NCBI RefSeq assembly: GCF_030068475.1
Contig: NZ_JAQOSP010000105.1
Location: 1-64,000, forward strand
Source of the DNA: Roseofilum acuticapitatum BLCC-M154
Lineage (GTDB): Bacteria > Cyanobacteriota > Cyanobacteriia > Cyanobacteriales > Desertifilaceae
Length of the DNA stretch: 64,000 nt
Direction: 5' to 3'
The notes under the pieces were generated by a model that saw only the letters and a program-made list of their open reading frames with translations, did no database searches and was not told where the DNA came from. A program made the translations under genes and the position numbers. This document shows, piece by piece, positions 28,282-38,100 of the stretch; within the stretch, counting starts at the first letter, position 1; each line of letters opens with the position of its first letter.

Positions 28282-30930
28282 TTACTCGGAGACAGACGCA
28301 ACTGGTTCGGGTTCTGGGGATACGATCGCATCATGGGGTTTACTGAAGGTTAACGCACCGTCTTGGGAATCAATGATAATGGTATCGCCTTCTAGGAAAG
28401 TATTGTCTAAAATTTGGGTGGCGATCGCATTCTCAACCTGTTTTTGAATCGCCCGCTTCAATGGACGGGCCCCATACACCGGATCGTAGCCCGCCTCTAC
28501 CAAATGGTCAACCGCCGCCGGGGTAATGTCTAGGGTAATCTTCTGTTCTGCTAACAACTGCTGGGTGCGTTTGAGTTGAATATGGACAATATTGCCCAAT
28601 TCCCCTTTACCCAAGGCATGGAAGAGGATGATATCATCGACGCGGTTGATAAACTCCGGTCGAAACTGCTTCCGCAAAGCTTTTTGCACCCGCTTCCGCA
28701 TCTCCTCATATTGGCTATCATCGCCGGAAACATCTAGAATATGCTCCGATCCAATATTACTGGTCATCACAATCACCGTATTGCGGAAATCAATCGTCCG
28801 TCCTTGGGAGTCCGTAATTCGACCATCATCAAGGACTTGCAGCAGAATATTAAATACATCTGGGTGCGCCTTTTCCACCTCATCTAACAGCACAACAGAA
28901 TAGGGACGACGACGGACTTGCTCGCTCAGTTGTCCCCCTTCCTCGTATCCCACATATCCCGGAGGCGCACCGACTAAGCGGGAAACGGCGTGTTTCTCCA
29001 TATACTCGGACATATCAATTCTGACCATGGCTTCTTCCGAGTCGAACAAACTGGCAGCCAAGGATCTGGCTAATTCCGTTTTTCCCACCCCTGTCGGCCC
29101 CATGAACAGGAAGGAACCGATGGGACGACCGGGATCTTTCATTCCTGCTCTGGCGCGGCGTATGGCTTCAGCAACCGCCTGTACAGCCTCATGCTGACCG
29201 ACGACGCGCTCATGTAAATAGTCTTCGAGGTGTAGCAGTTTTTGCCGTTCAGATTCGAGTAAACTATTCACCGGAATACCCGTCCACTTGGCCACAATTT
29301 CGGCAATATCCGCGTCTGTGACTTGTTCGCGCAATAAAGTCGAGCCGGTTTCTTGCAAGGCTTGCAGTTGTGCTTCTTTGGTTTCCCGCTCCCGTTCCGT
29401 TTTCTCTAATTTGCCATATTTAAGTTGGGCTGCCCGGTTTAAATCATAGGCTCGTTCGGCTTGTTCGATTTGCACGCGCAACTGTTCTTCTAATTCTTTG
29501 AGGATCTTAATATCATCGATCAGTTGCTTTTCCATTTGCCATTGATCGTTGAATTTCTTCTGTTTTTCCTTGAGTTCGGTAATCTCTTGCTCAATGCGTC
29601 TGACTTTTTCTTGGGGTTCTTTCAAGTGTTCCCCGTCCAAGGAGATTTTTTCCATCTCTAGCTGCATGATCCGGCGATCGATGGTTTCCAATTCTACCGG
29701 TTTCGAGGTAATATTCATTCTTAATTTAGCGGCCGCTTCATCAATCAGATCGATCGCCTTATCCGGTAAGAAGCGATCGGTAATATACCGGTTGGATAAC
29801 TTGGCGGCTGCAACTAGGGCTGAGTCCGTAAACTTGACGCTATGGTGGACTTCGTAGCGGTCTTTTAAACCCCGCAGAATGGAAATGGTATCCTCAACAC
29901 CGGGTTGATCCACATATACCTGTTGGAAGCGCCGCTCTAGGGCCGCATCCTTTTCAATATAATTGCGATATTCATCCAGGGTGCTTGCGCCAATACAGCG
30001 CAATTCGCCCCGCGCTAACATGGGTTTGAGTAAATTGGAGGCATCCATGGCGCTCGACTGTCCGGAACCGGTTCCGACTACGGTATGCAGCTCGTCGATA
30101 AAGAGGACAATTTGCCCTTCGGAGTGGGTGACTTCCCGCAAAACCGCCCGCAGTCTGGCTTCAAATTCTCCCCGATATTTGGCTCCGGCGATTAAACTGC
30201 CCATATCCAGGGTGATCAGTTGCCGGTTTTTCAGGGACTCTGGCACTTCATTGTTAACGATACGCTGTGCTAGGGCTTCGGCGATCGCCGTTTTTCCCAC
30301 CCCCGGTTCCCCAATTAACACCGGATTATTCTTCCGTCGGCGCGAGAGGACTTGTATCACCCGCCGAATCTCCTCATCCCGCCCGATAACCGGGTCTAGA
30401 TTGCCCGATCGCGCCAATTCTGTCAAATCTCGCCCATACTTCTCCAAAGCGTCGTAGCGGTTTTCTGGGGCTTGATCCGAGACCGTTTGACTGCCGCGAA
30501 TATCCTTGATCGTTTGCTCCAGTTGCGTGCGAGTGCGGTTAAACCGACGCACCAACTCCCGGCCAATTCGTTGATCTTCGGCTAAAGCGAGTAAAATATG
30601 CTCGACGGAAATATATTCATCATTCCAACTTTGGCGAGCCGTTTCTGCTTCATCGAGCAGCTTATCTAGACTGCGACCGAGATAGAGTTGGTCAACATTG
30701 TAGGTGGTTTTCTGCCGCGCATCAAACTGGTTGAGTTGCTGTAATAACCGCGCTGGGTCAATTCCCGCCTTTTCTAAGATGGTTTTAGCCAGTCCTCCTT
30801 GCTCCAAAAGGGCGATCGCCACATGCTCGACTTCCAACTGCTGATGTTTCCCTCGTCGAGCGATATCCTGAGAGTTGACAATGGCTTCCCAAGCTTTATT
30901 GGTAAATTTAGATGAGTCAGTTGGTTGCAT
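28282..30930 (-). CDS. clpB: ATP-dependent disaggregase ClpB
   Basis: An 882-residue Hsp100 chaperone. The N domain comes first, then NBD1 with Walker [15 protein letters not shown] and the coiled-coil middle domain (residues about 400-530). NBD2 follows with [15 protein letters not shown], and the protein ends with the D2 small domain. No IGF loop for ClpP was seen, which agrees with ClpB rather than ClpC. It dissolves protein aggregates together with DnaK. I chose the ATG at 30930 (MQPTDSSKF), which begins the conserved N domain; 18 further upstream codons are open but not typical. Confidence 0.96.
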   Translation of the reverse strand: MQPTDSSKFTNKAWEAIVNSQDIARRGKHQQLEVEHVAIALLEQGGLAKTILEKAGIDPARLLQQLNQFDARQKTTYNVDQLYLGRSLDKLLDEAETARQSWNDEYISVEHILLALAEDQRIGRELVRRFNRTRTQLEQTIKDIRGSQTVSDQAPENRYDALEKYGRDLTELARSGNLDPVIGRDEEIRRVIQVLSRRRKNNPVLIGEPGVGKTAIAEALAQRIVNNEVPESLKNRQLITLDMGSLIAGAKYRGEFEARLRAVLREVTHSEGQIVLFIDELHTVVGTGSGQSSAMDASNLLKPMLARGELRCIGASTLDEYRNYIEKDAALERRFQQVYVDQPGVEDTISILRGLKDRYEVHHSVKFTDSALVAAAKLSNRYITDRFLPDKAIDLIDEAAAKLRMNITSKPVELETIDRRIMQLEMEKISLDGEHLKEPQEKVRRIEQEITELKEKQKKFNDQWQMEKQLIDDIKILKELEEQLRVQIEQAERAYDLNRAAQLKYGKLEKTERERETKEAQLQALQETGSTLLREQVTDADIAEIVAKWTGIPVNSLLESERQKLLHLEDYLHERVVGQHEAVQAVAEAIRRARAGMKDPGRPIGSFLFMGPTGVGKTELARSLAASLFDSEEAMVRIDMSEYMEKHAVSRLVGAPPGYVGYEEGGQLSEQVRRRPYSVVLLDEVEKAHPDVFNILLQVLDDGRITDSQGRTIDFRNTVIVMTSNIGSEHILDVSGDDSQYEEMRKRVQKALRKQFRPEFINRVDDIILFHALGKGELGNIVHIQLKRTQQLLAEQKITLDITPAAVDHLVEAGYDPVYGARPLKRAIQKQVENAIATQILDNTFLEGDTIIIDSQDGALTFSKPHDAIVSPEPEPVASVSE

Positions 30931-31073
30931 GGTTAGGGTAATTGGCGATCGTTTCGCTATAAGCTTATCTATTATAATGATCAACTCCTGGATTAAGATA
31001 CCCAGCTCTGGACGAACTCGCCCCAGAAGAGAGTCTCGGTTGGTTGTGGTGGGTTCTCTAGGATCTAGGAGAG

Positions 31074-31103
31074 TGGCGATCGCCCATCTGAACCCACCCC
31101 ATC
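31074..31103. repeat. 30-bp direct repeat, left copy
   Basis: An exact 30-bp segment containing a HIP1 octamer and CCATCTGAACCCACCCC is repeated at 31947-31976 inside the XisI remnant. The two copies bracket the toxin-antitoxin pair, and the left copy has no coding context, so it looks like a duplicated fragment of the remnant. Confidence 0.7.
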
Positions 31104-31161
31104 AAGCTAATGTTTGGTCTTTTGCTACAGTGTTAACCATACCCAACTTAGAGCGATCGCC

Positions 31162-31449
31162 ATGTTTAATCTTTCTCGTACCCGTTCCCTAAATCAGGTT
31201 CAAGAAGCCGTTCCAGCCCTTCTTGATGAGTTAAAAACCGATAAAACACCGATTGTGATTACCCTGGATGGTAAAGCTGCGGCTGTACTGCAAGATGTTG
31301 AAAGCTATCAAAATCTGCTCGACAGACTAGAATTATTAGAAATGATTGTCGGGATTCGGAAAAGCTTAGAAGAATTTGAGCAAGGAAAAGGAATTTCGAT
31401 CGATCAAGCATGGGAACAGTTTCAGCAAAAACATGACTTACCAAGTTGA
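31162..31449 (+). CDS. Phd/YefM-type antitoxin
   Basis: A 95-residue protein: FNLSRTRSLNQVQEAVPALL, then TPIVITLDGKAAAVLQDVES, the usual Phd/YefM DNA-binding half, and an acidic helical tail that would cover the toxin. The ATG at 31162 lies just after a HIP1 site. It overlaps the toxin gene by 17 bp. It would also repress its own operon. Confidence 0.85.
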   Translation: MFNLSRTRSLNQVQEAVPALLDELKTDKTPIVITLDGKAAAVLQDVESYQNLLDRLELLEMIVGIRKSLEEFEQGKGISIDQAWEQFQQKHDLPS

Positions 31450-31783
31450 AATATCTCCTACGGCAAACCAAGATATAGAAAATATCTTTCTTTGGCTCCA
31501 GCAAAATATCCCCAATCAATCTTATCGCTGGGTTCGGGGATGTTATGAAATCATGCTGACACTTGAGAACTTCCCTAATCGTTGTCCCCTGGCTCCAGAA
31601 AGCGAATATTTAGATATAGAAATACGTCAACTTTGGTATCAAAAAAAGTATCGTATTTTGTTTAGTGTGACCGAAAATGAAGATCGGGGAACGGTTCAAA
31701 TCCATAGAGTCAGACACGGATCTCAAAAACAGATTGAATCTTTAGAGGAATTTTTCAATGATCGGGAAGAAGGAAATGAGTAA
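31433..31783 (+). CDS. ParE/RelE-type toxin
   Basis: A 116-residue protein: YQVEISPTANQDIENIFLWL opens the fold and RQLWYQKKYRILFSV and IHRVRHGSQ close it, as in the RelE/ParE superfamily. Whether it cuts mRNA on ribosomes or blocks gyrase cannot be told by eye; the C-terminal RHGSQ pattern is common in ParE-like members. The ATG at 31433 lies inside the antitoxin's last codons. Confidence 0.85.
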   Translation: MTYQVEISPTANQDIENIFLWLQQNIPNQSYRWVRGCYEIMLTLENFPNRCPLAPESEYLDIEIRQLWYQKKYRILFSVTENEDRGTVQIHRVRHGSQKQIESLEEFFNDREEGNE

Positions 31784-31804
31784 TACCAATCCTTTCAAGA
31801 TAGT

Positions 31805-31936
31805 GCCACGACTAGCGAGATTATGAGATTGCTTCACTCCACTGAGTTCTGTTCGCGTTTCACGCAAGCTTCGCTTTCATGTCGGCGACAGCCGAAACGC
31901 TGACATACTATAACTGATCCAATGGACTTGATATGA
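31805..31936. repeat. degenerate GTCATTGCGA-type dispersed repeat
   Basis: GAGATTGCTTCACTCCACTGAGTTC and the final CATACTATAACTGATCCAA segment also occur at 48042-48160 and, in part, at 63087-63185. The outer inverted arms are lost on the left. Its right edge runs into the XisI remnant. Confidence 0.55.
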
Positions 31937-32118
31937 CGGTTTATTATGGCGATCGCCCATCTGAACCCACCCCATCCCCCTTTATACCCTGGCGGGGGGC
32001 GGGTTTAGGAGATGGGATCGCTGATGATTTACTCAGAGCAGGAATTCCCCAAAATAAAATTGTCCTCGGATTTTATCTTCCCCATATCCGACGTTATACC
32101 GAATTTGCGGTCAATTAA
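31933..32118 (+). pseudogene. C-terminal remnant of an XisI-family gene
   Basis: A 61-codon frame. Its last 30 codons, including LLRAGIPQNKIVLGFYLPHI and RRYTEFAVN, are the typical end of XisI, a controlling factor first described for fdxN element excision. The N-terminal two thirds of an XisI protein (usually about 110 residues) is missing and replaced by a Pro-rich repeat-derived stretch. No XisH gene is present. It could be expressed as a peptide, but I regard it as a relic. Confidence 0.7.
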
Positions 32119-32196
32119 ACCAATTCTCCTATGTATCGTTGTTAACCTGACTCAGGTCAGGTTAAAATAACGATTGATTTTCCTCTCTTCTCCTCC

Positions 32197-33036
32197 ATGT
32201 CTATTCAGGCTCAACCTCCTATTTTTCTCGTGGGCTGTCCGCGATCGGGGACAACCTTTTTGCAAAGCGCGATCGCTGCTCATCCAACGATCCATTCCTT
32301 TCCCGAAACCCAGTTTTTCAAGCACTTAACTCCTCACAACCCCTTAAAAGCTCAATTAGGGTTAGTGGCTCGGAGTAAGATCCGACCGAAACTGATCTCT
32401 TTTTTCCAAGAAATCAATCGTCCTGACTTAATTTCTACCATTCCTCAGATCCCCTATAAACCTATTTATATCAATTATTTTATTAATCTCTTGCAATCCT
32501 TGACTCATGAGCAAGGCAAAGATCGCTTCTTAGAAAAAACCCCAGAACATCTCTATTACATTCCGGAAATCGAGCCGTATGTTCCAGGCGTGAAATTCAT
32601 TCATCTCTTTCGTAATGGCACTGATGTAGTTGCTTCGTTGTATGAAGTCACCCATCGCTACCCGCAACGTTGGTGGGGAGCGTGGAATATTGATTATTGT
32701 ATCGATCGCTGGCTGGAAATGGTTACCCTCAGTCAAACGTATCTAGACCAGCCTCATCACTGTGCCGTTCGCTATGAAACACTTTTGCAAAACTTTAGTG
32801 AATGCTTGCAGCGCATTTGCCAGTTTCTCAACATTGAATATAGTGAAGCAATGATCGACAACTATCATCACTCTTCAAAGTTCTTGATTAATACAACGAG
32901 TAGACAAGTAGAGAACCAGATTAGAGATATTAGTACAGTTAGCTCAAAATTTGAATCCTTGTTTGATGAGTCACAACGAGAGTATATTATTGAGAGAGTT
33001 TCTGCTGTTGATTTAGAGACGATTCCGTTTCTGTAA
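32197..33036 (+). CDS. sulfotransferase family protein
   Basis: A 279-residue PAPS-dependent sulfotransferase. The 5'-phosphosulfate loop GCPRSGTTFLQS lies at residues 13-24, and the 3'-phosphate site is in KFIHLFRNGTDVVASLYEV. Substrates of bacterial members include polysaccharides, lipids and peptides; nothing nearby fixes the choice, although the polysaccharide cluster 4 kb upstream is a possible user. It is flanked on both sides by XisI remnants. Confidence 0.85.
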   Translation: MSIQAQPPIFLVGCPRSGTTFLQSAIAAHPTIHSFPETQFFKHLTPHNPLKAQLGLVARSKIRPKLISFFQEINRPDLISTIPQIPYKPIYINYFINLLQSLTHEQGKDRFLEKTPEHLYYIPEIEPYVPGVKFIHLFRNGTDVVASLYEVTHRYPQRWWGAWNIDYCIDRWLEMVTLSQTYLDQPHHCAVRYETLLQNFSECLQRICQFLNIEYSEAMIDNYHHSSKFLINTTSRQVENQIRDISTVSSKFESLFDESQREYIIERVSAVDLETIPFL

Positions 33037-33091
33037 TATTACAGCGCTTCGCGCTGCTATGAGGTACATTGTTGATTAATGGATTTGAGTT

Positions 33092-33259
33092 GTCATTGCG
33101 ACCGCAGGGAAGCATTCGCGCTTCGCGTTTCGCGTTTCGCGTTTCACGCAAGCTTCGCTAACACGCAAGCTTCGCTTTTCATGTCCGCGAAGCCCAAACG
33201 CCAAGATTCGGGGATTGTGGGATGATTGCTTCATTGCACTTCGTTCCATTCGCAATGAC
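33092..33259. repeat. expanded GTCATTGCGA-type inverted repeat
   Basis: GTCATTGCGACC at the left and TTCGCAATGAC at the right form the arms. The centre contains expanded CGCGTTTCGCGTTTC and CACGCAAGCTTCGC units. Shorter copies lie at 48042-48127 and 63087-63171. Together with the following XisI remnant it fills most of the gap 33037-33418; no other gene is seen there. Confidence 0.8.
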
Positions 33260-33299
33260 TTAATCTTAATAATACTGTAGGAGGTCATTGTACAATGGA

Positions 33300-33401
33300 T
33301 ACCCTAGATCATTACTTAGAGCGGGAATTCCCAAACATAAAATTGTCCTGGGATTTTATTTGCCTCATATCCGACGTTATACGGAATTTTCAGTCAATTA
33401 G
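33300..33401 (+). pseudogene. second XisI C-terminal remnant
   Basis: In one frame this reads LLRAGIPKHKIVLGFYLP, followed by HIRRYTEFSVN and a stop, nearly identical to the remnant at 31933-32118. No start codon is in this frame; an ATG just upstream is in another frame. The two remnants are a duplicated pair around the sulfotransferase gene. Confidence 0.7.
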
Positions 33402-33418
33402 ATCGATTAACCCTGAAT

Positions 33419-34573
33419 ATGCTCAATTTATCTAACTTTGGCCCCTTAGATTTAGTCATTCTCCAAACTACGTCCTTTTGTAATCTCGATTGTGACTATT
33501 GTTATTTACCCGATCGCCATCTCAAAAACCAGTTTTCCCTGGATCTGATTGAACCGGTGTTTAGGCGCATCTTCGAGAGTCCGTTTGTGGGAGATCGCTT
33601 TACCGTCTGTTGGCACGCAGGGGAACCCCTAGCTGTGCCGATTTCCTTCTATGAAACTGCTCTGACTCAAATTGCAGAACTGGATCGACAGCTCAATAAA
33701 ACTGGGTGTAAAATTGGGCAATCCGTGCAAACCAATGCCACCTTAATTACTCCCGCTTGGTGTGACTTATTCAAGCGCTATAACGTGCAAGTGGGGGTGA
33801 GCATTGACGGCCCTGATTTTATCCATGATGCCCATCGGAAAACCCGCACGGGACTGGGAACCCATCACAGCACCATGCGCGGTATTCGTCACCTGCAAGA
33901 ACAGGATGTACCGTTTAATATTATTACCGTGATTACTCAAGATTCCCTTGACCATGCTGATGAAATGTTTGAGTTTTTCATGGATAACGGTCTCACCGAT
34001 GTGGGCTTTAATATCGAAGAATTAGAGGGGGTACACCAGTCCTCATCCCTCGCCAATACGGACGCTAGAAAGCGCTACAAGGCATTTATTCAAAGATTTT
34101 GGGATTTGACGGCTCAAAGCGGTGGAGAATTCAAACTGCGGGAATTTGAGCGGATTTGTAGTTTGATTTATAGTGGCGATCGCATTCCTAGAAGCGGTTT
34201 AACCACTCCCTTCGTCATTCTCAATGTCGATCATCAGGGCAATTTTTCTACCTTCGACCCGGAACTGTTAGCCATCAAAACCGCAGAATACGGTGATTTT
34301 ATCCTCGGCAATGTGCTAACCGATAGCTTAGAATCCGTGTGCGAGAGTGAAAAATTCCAACGCATCTATGGCGATATCACGGCTGGGGTCGAACTATGCC
34401 AAAATACTTGTCAATATTATGGCTTGTGTGGCGGCGGTTCTGCCAGTAATAAATATTGGGAAAACAAAACCTTTCGCTCCTCGCAAACCATGGCCTGTCA
34501 GTATTACGAACAAATGATGACCGATTTAGTCGTAGAACAGTTAGAGGATTCTTTAGGATTAACCCATGTCTGA
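33419..34573 (+). CDS. radical SAM/SPASM peptide maturase, GrrM-like
   Basis: A 384-residue enzyme. The cluster motif is CNLDCDYC near residue 21, followed by VCWHAGEPLAVPISFYE and VGVSIDGPDFIHDAHR. A Cys-rich SPASM-like end follows, with CQNTCQYYGLCGGGSASNKY and a last Cys in MACQYYEQMM. The order and wording match the GrrM/OscB group, which installs cyclophane crosslinks in glycine-rich repeat peptides. No glycine-rich precursor gene is recognisable within several kb, so it looks like an orphan or has a remote or atypical substrate. Its stop codon overlaps an ATG that once began the methyltransferase gene (see 34566). Confidence 0.85.
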   Translation: MLNLSNFGPLDLVILQTTSFCNLDCDYCYLPDRHLKNQFSLDLIEPVFRRIFESPFVGDRFTVCWHAGEPLAVPISFYETALTQIAELDRQLNKTGCKIGQSVQTNATLITPAWCDLFKRYNVQVGVSIDGPDFIHDAHRKTRTGLGTHHSTMRGIRHLQEQDVPFNIITVITQDSLDHADEMFEFFMDNGLTDVGFNIEELEGVHQSSSLANTDARKRYKAFIQRFWDLTAQSGGEFKLREFERICSLIYSGDRIPRSGLTTPFVILNVDHQGNFSTFDPELLAIKTAEYGDFILGNVLTDSLESVCESEKFQRIYGDITAGVELCQNTCQYYGLCGGGSASNKYWENKTFRSSQTMACQYYEQMMTDLVVEQLEDSLGLTHV

Positions 34574-34628
34574 TTTTCATCCTGTATTGGCCGCCCATAG
34601 AGCCAACTGGCCCCTAACCCATTTTTAA
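34566..34628 (+). pseudogene. truncated duplicate of the methyltransferase start
   Basis: An ATG overlapping the maturase stop opens a 20-codon frame beginning MSDFHPV, then diverging to a stop within an AT-rich TTTTTAA repeat. The intact methyltransferase at 34669 begins with the same MSDFHPV, and the 10 bases before both ATGs are nearly identical (GGATTAACCC and GGACTAACCC). A short duplication of about 100 bp has evidently moved the functional start away from an ancestral overlapping position. Confidence 0.7.
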
Positions 34629-34668
34629 TTTTTAATTTTTAATTTTTAATTGATATTAGGACTAACCC

Positions 34669-35424
34669 ATGTCTGATTTTCATCCCGTCTTTTGGCAATT
34701 ACACAGTGACCTTCCTAGACAAGGCCCCGGCAATTTTGAAGCGACAAAACAGGCCTTTTCTCGTCTGAGTGCTTTACCCGACTGTCCCCAAATTTTAGAT
34801 GTGGGGTGCGGCCCAGGACAACAAACCCTGGATCTGGCCACCCTGAGCCAAGGTAAGATTACTGCGGTGGATTTCTATCAACCCTATCTCGATGAGCTGA
34901 AGCAAAGATTTGAGAGTCGGGGATGGGGAGAGCGTTTAGAAGTCGTCTGTGCAGATATGGCCGACTTACCGTTTGCAGAGCAATCTTTCGATCTGATTTG
35001 GTCAGAAGGAGCCATTTATATTATGGGGTTCGATCGCGGCTTGAGCAAGTGGCGATCGCTCCTCAAACCCGGAGGATACCTAGCTGTCACCGAAATCAGT
35101 TGGTTAAAACCCAATCCTCCCGAACCCGTCAAGGAATTTTGGCAAGAAGGCTATCCCTCCATGAGAACCCTAGAGGAAAATCAATCCGCCATGGAAGGAG
35201 CGGGTTATACCCTGGTTGATACGTTTACCTTACCCGAAAGTGCTTGGTGGACAGACTACTATACACCCTTGGAGAACAAAATTCAGCAGCTCAAAGTAGA
35301 GTATCAGAATGACCCAGAAGCCTTACAAATTTTAGAAGGCGAACAACAAGAAATCGACCTCTATCGCCAGTACAGTCCATATTTTGGCTACGTTTTTTAT
35401 ATTGGGCAATTGGCAGACCATTGA
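34669..35424 (+). CDS. class I SAM-dependent methyltransferase
   Basis: A 251-residue protein with a Rossmann SAM site, ILDVGCGPGQQTLDLA (motif I), then ITAVDFY and VCADMADLPFAEQSFDLIWS (motif IV region). It resembles small-molecule C- or O-methyltransferases; no substrate is evident. It lies 95 bp after the maturase gene and was probably once translationally coupled to it. This raises the possibility that both act on one product, though that is only inference. Confidence 0.85.
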   Translation: MSDFHPVFWQLHSDLPRQGPGNFEATKQAFSRLSALPDCPQILDVGCGPGQQTLDLATLSQGKITAVDFYQPYLDELKQRFESRGWGERLEVVCADMADLPFAEQSFDLIWSEGAIYIMGFDRGLSKWRSLLKPGGYLAVTEISWLKPNPPEPVKEFWQEGYPSMRTLEENQSAMEGAGYTLVDTFTLPESAWWTDYYTPLENKIQQLKVEYQNDPEALQILEGEQQEIDLYRQYSPYFGYVFYIGQLADH

Positions 35425-35498
35425 TAATTGATAATGATGGGGTGAGCTTCTTAAAATCATCTACTTGTAAGCCCCCCATCTCCCCATCTCCCCATCCC

Positions 35499-36533
35499 CT
35501 ACTGAAACGGCAAGAGCCATCCGCGCAAAAAGTAGTAAATTGTGACTAAATATTCATTGGTCACCTTGGTACTTAAAACCAGAGCTTCGGCGCTGGGAAT
35601 AATATCTTCTAACGTCAGTCTTTTAGTCACCGTTGAATCCTGAATGGTAATAAAATCCGTAGGGCTGGGAATCACTTCTATATTCAAGAAAGAAAACGTT
35701 AATTGAGCGCGATGCATTTGTAAGGCTGAGGTGACTAAAATAATCGGCGTTTTTTCTAGTCCTTGAACTTCGAGAATTTTTTTCACTTGTACGGCAGCAC
35801 GATACATATTATCCCCTTGAGAAATGGGTTGCAGGTTAGAATTATGGACTCCAAAACGCTGGAGGACGTTGACAATATCTTGGGCTTCATTGGGGTGTTC
35901 GCTGTGGGTGAAACTCTGCACGCTAGAGCGTCCAGTAACCAGGATTTGGGGGTCATGATTTTGGGAAACGGAGGCCCAAAATATTTCCAGGGTATGAAAA
36001 ATGAGATTACCGCGATCGCTCAATTGCACATGGCGATAATCGTCGGCTATCACTGCTTCTGTTGTATCTTGACCCAAGAGAACAATGATTCGAGCTTGTT
36101 CGAGGGGGGAAACCGGACAAGCTGCTTGGCAGTTACTATACCGTTGTTGAGTAATTCTATTTGCTTCCGCTTCCGCCTGATGAGCCAATGTATAGGCAAC
36201 CACTGGCAAACTAAAAAAGACTAACATAGCAAACCCTGCCCAGATCAGAACTTTTCCCGGTTTAACCATTTCCTTGCCTTTGAAGTGCAACATCCCCGAT
36301 AAAATTAGGGTAATGGAGAGTCCAAGGGGAGTCAGGGGAAAAACCAGCAACCGCCAAACCTCAGCCACCACCACTGTACCCGGATTGAAAAAGGTCAAAA
36401 TGATCAGGGTGAAAATCAGGATTCCCCCTAACCAGGTATAATATTTTTTCGGAATCCATTGCAGGAGAATCGCGTAAGCAATGACTGCAATCAGCAGCCA
36501 GAGCAAAAGCCGAGTGAGTAAGGAAAAGATCAT
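35499..36533 (-). CDS. ElyC/SanA/YdcF-family membrane protein
   Basis: A 344-residue protein. The first 130 residues hold about four membrane segments (LLLWLLIAVIAYAILL, GILIFTLIILTFF, GLSITLILSGML, VLIWAGFAMLVFFSLPVVA). A periplasmic or cytosolic DUF218 domain follows, with ARIIVLLGQDTTEAV, ILVTGRSS, FGVHNSNLQPISQGDNMYRA and IILVTSALQMHRAQLTF. ElyC affects peptidoglycan precursor metabolism in E. coli; the role here is unknown. It is convergent with the methyltransferase. Confidence 0.8.
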   Translation of the reverse strand: MIFSLLTRLLLWLLIAVIAYAILLQWIPKKYYTWLGGILIFTLIILTFFNPGTVVVAEVWRLLVFPLTPLGLSITLILSGMLHFKGKEMVKPGKVLIWAGFAMLVFFSLPVVAYTLAHQAEAEANRITQQRYSNCQAACPVSPLEQARIIVLLGQDTTEAVIADDYRHVQLSDRGNLIFHTLEIFWASVSQNHDPQILVTGRSSVQSFTHSEHPNEAQDIVNVLQRFGVHNSNLQPISQGDNMYRAAVQVKKILEVQGLEKTPIILVTSALQMHRAQLTFSFLNIEVIPSPTDFITIQDSTVTKRLTLEDIIPSAEALVLSTKVTNEYLVTIYYFLRGWLLPFQ

Positions 36534-36785
36534 ACTGCGGCCAGTCTGGGTTGATGACTCATGTGAATTGATGTTCTATCACTATGTCTTATTGCCTGCT
36601 GTCCGGACAAGGAATTGTTCTATATTTCCTTGGCGATGTTGGTGTCTTTGTGGGGGAAAGGAACCACAGAGACACAAAGGACACAGAGAGAGGCAAGAAA
36701 GGAGTTTTCAGAGTGAAAGCTTAACCCCGTTATTGGGCCGCAAAGCGTGAGAGAATAGCAGGTTGAATGAGTGAGAGGAAGCTTT
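36534..36785. other. intergenic region with a CACAGAG-type repeat
   Basis: At 36663-36690 the text CCACAGAGACACAAAGGACAC continues with AGAG, a dispersed repeat seen near genes in many bacteria. Nothing else is recognised. The region separates the divergent ElyC-like and pentapeptide-repeat genes. Confidence 0.5.
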
Positions 36786-37982
36786 ATGTCCCAACCCCTG
36801 ACTGAGAATCGATATCCAGAAGTTCTATCTCTAGAGTGGTCTGTTGTGTCCCTTTCTGAGTCTGTGGGGGATGGTCAACAGTATGATTTGTATTTGAGTA
36901 TAACCTGCGGTCATCGGTGGGAACTTCTAGGGAATGGCCGGCTGCAATTTGGCTTAAAGGGGGGCGAATTAGGGCTGAGGTTAAAAGGAGGGTTTTGGTG
37001 TTCAGAAGGGGATCAGGAGCCGGATTTGAGTGGGATGGGAGCGCGGGCGATCGCCTCTGGAACCCCGGAAAACCCCATCTGGAGGTTAATTCCCCTGAAA
37101 TCAGGGCAGATTTTGACCGGCTCTATCAAGGGATGCAAGTGGGGGCGCATTCAAGCGAGTTCTAGCCAGGAAGCGCTAGAAGCAACGTTTTCCCTCAAGG
37201 CAACTGATGTACAAATTATAGGGGCAGAAGGATTATGGCCCCATCAAGTCACACCGAATCAAGTGGCGATCGCCGAGCAAAAATTAGTCCTCATGCTGCT
37301 ACAATCATCACTACAACCCTACATCAGTCGCACCCTTTGGCACTCCCAAGAAGAAGCCCAGATACAACCGCCTTATCAACCCCAGTTCGATCAAACTCCT
37401 GCCTTAGACCTGATTACCCAAATTACCACCGCCAACACTGATAACTTCCAAGAACTTGCCCAAATTGCAGGCTTAAACCTCTCTGACGACTTAGCCGGAG
37501 CCAAACTCTTAGGAACGAACTTAAATGGTTTAGACTTGAGCGAAGCTAACCTAGAGCGCGTCTATCTGCGCGGAGCCGAACTCTGTGATGTAGACTTCAG
37601 TGGCGCGAACTTGCAACAAGCTAACTTTGGCGGTGCAGACTTAAGTGGCGCTTATCTGAGCGATGCGAATTTAGAAGGAGCAAACTTCCACCGCGCCAGT
37701 TTAGCTCTGGCTAACCTCAGTGGCGCTAATTTAAGAGGTGCGGACTTCACCGACGCTAACCTCAGCAATGCTAACCTCAGTGATACTCAGTTAAAGGGCG
37801 CAAACTTCACCAGAGCTGATTTAACCGGTGCGGGTATTGTCCTTTCTGATATGACGGATGTTATTCTCGATGACACGAAAGTAGTGCAAACCCGATTTAA
37901 GGATAATCCAGGATTAACCTCTTCTCTGCACGATGCTCTATTGCAAAGGGGTGCTATTTTTGAGGAGGATGAAACGGAGTAG
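36786..37982 (+). CDS. pentapeptide-repeat protein
   Basis: A 398-residue protein. The first 200 residues form a beta-rich domain of unknown function (YDLYLSITCGHRWELLGNG, then RLQFGLKGGELGLRLKGG). The C-terminal part, from about residue 235 to 370, is an uninterrupted run of A(D/N)LxX pentapeptides, which forms a right-handed quadrilateral beta-helix. Such proteins are plentiful in cyanobacteria and their function is mostly unknown. I chose the ATG at 36786 (MSQPLTENRYP) over an in-frame start 15 bp earlier. Confidence 0.85.
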   Translation: MSQPLTENRYPEVLSLEWSVVSLSESVGDGQQYDLYLSITCGHRWELLGNGRLQFGLKGGELGLRLKGGFWCSEGDQEPDLSGMGARAIASGTPENPIWRLIPLKSGQILTGSIKGCKWGRIQASSSQEALEATFSLKATDVQIIGAEGLWPHQVTPNQVAIAEQKLVLMLLQSSLQPYISRTLWHSQEEAQIQPPYQPQFDQTPALDLITQITTANTDNFQELAQIAGLNLSDDLAGAKLLGTNLNGLDLSEANLERVYLRGAELCDVDFSGANLQQANFGGADLSGAYLSDANLEGANFHRASLALANLSGANLRGADFTDANLSNANLSDTQLKGANFTRADLTGAGIVLSDMTDVILDDTKVVQTRFKDNPGLTSSLHDALLQRGAIFEEDETE

Positions 37983-38100
37983 CTTAGAGGGAGAATGCCT
38001 TACTTACATCATGGGAACATACAAGCGGGCAAGATGCCTGCACTCCTGGAATTCCTTGATATGATTGGAGTGGGAGCGTCTCGCTCCCTAATTTCACTCC

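Noticed and set aside
31933-33401. An active excision element with XisI
   Set aside because: Only C-terminal ends remain and no XisH or recombinase is present.
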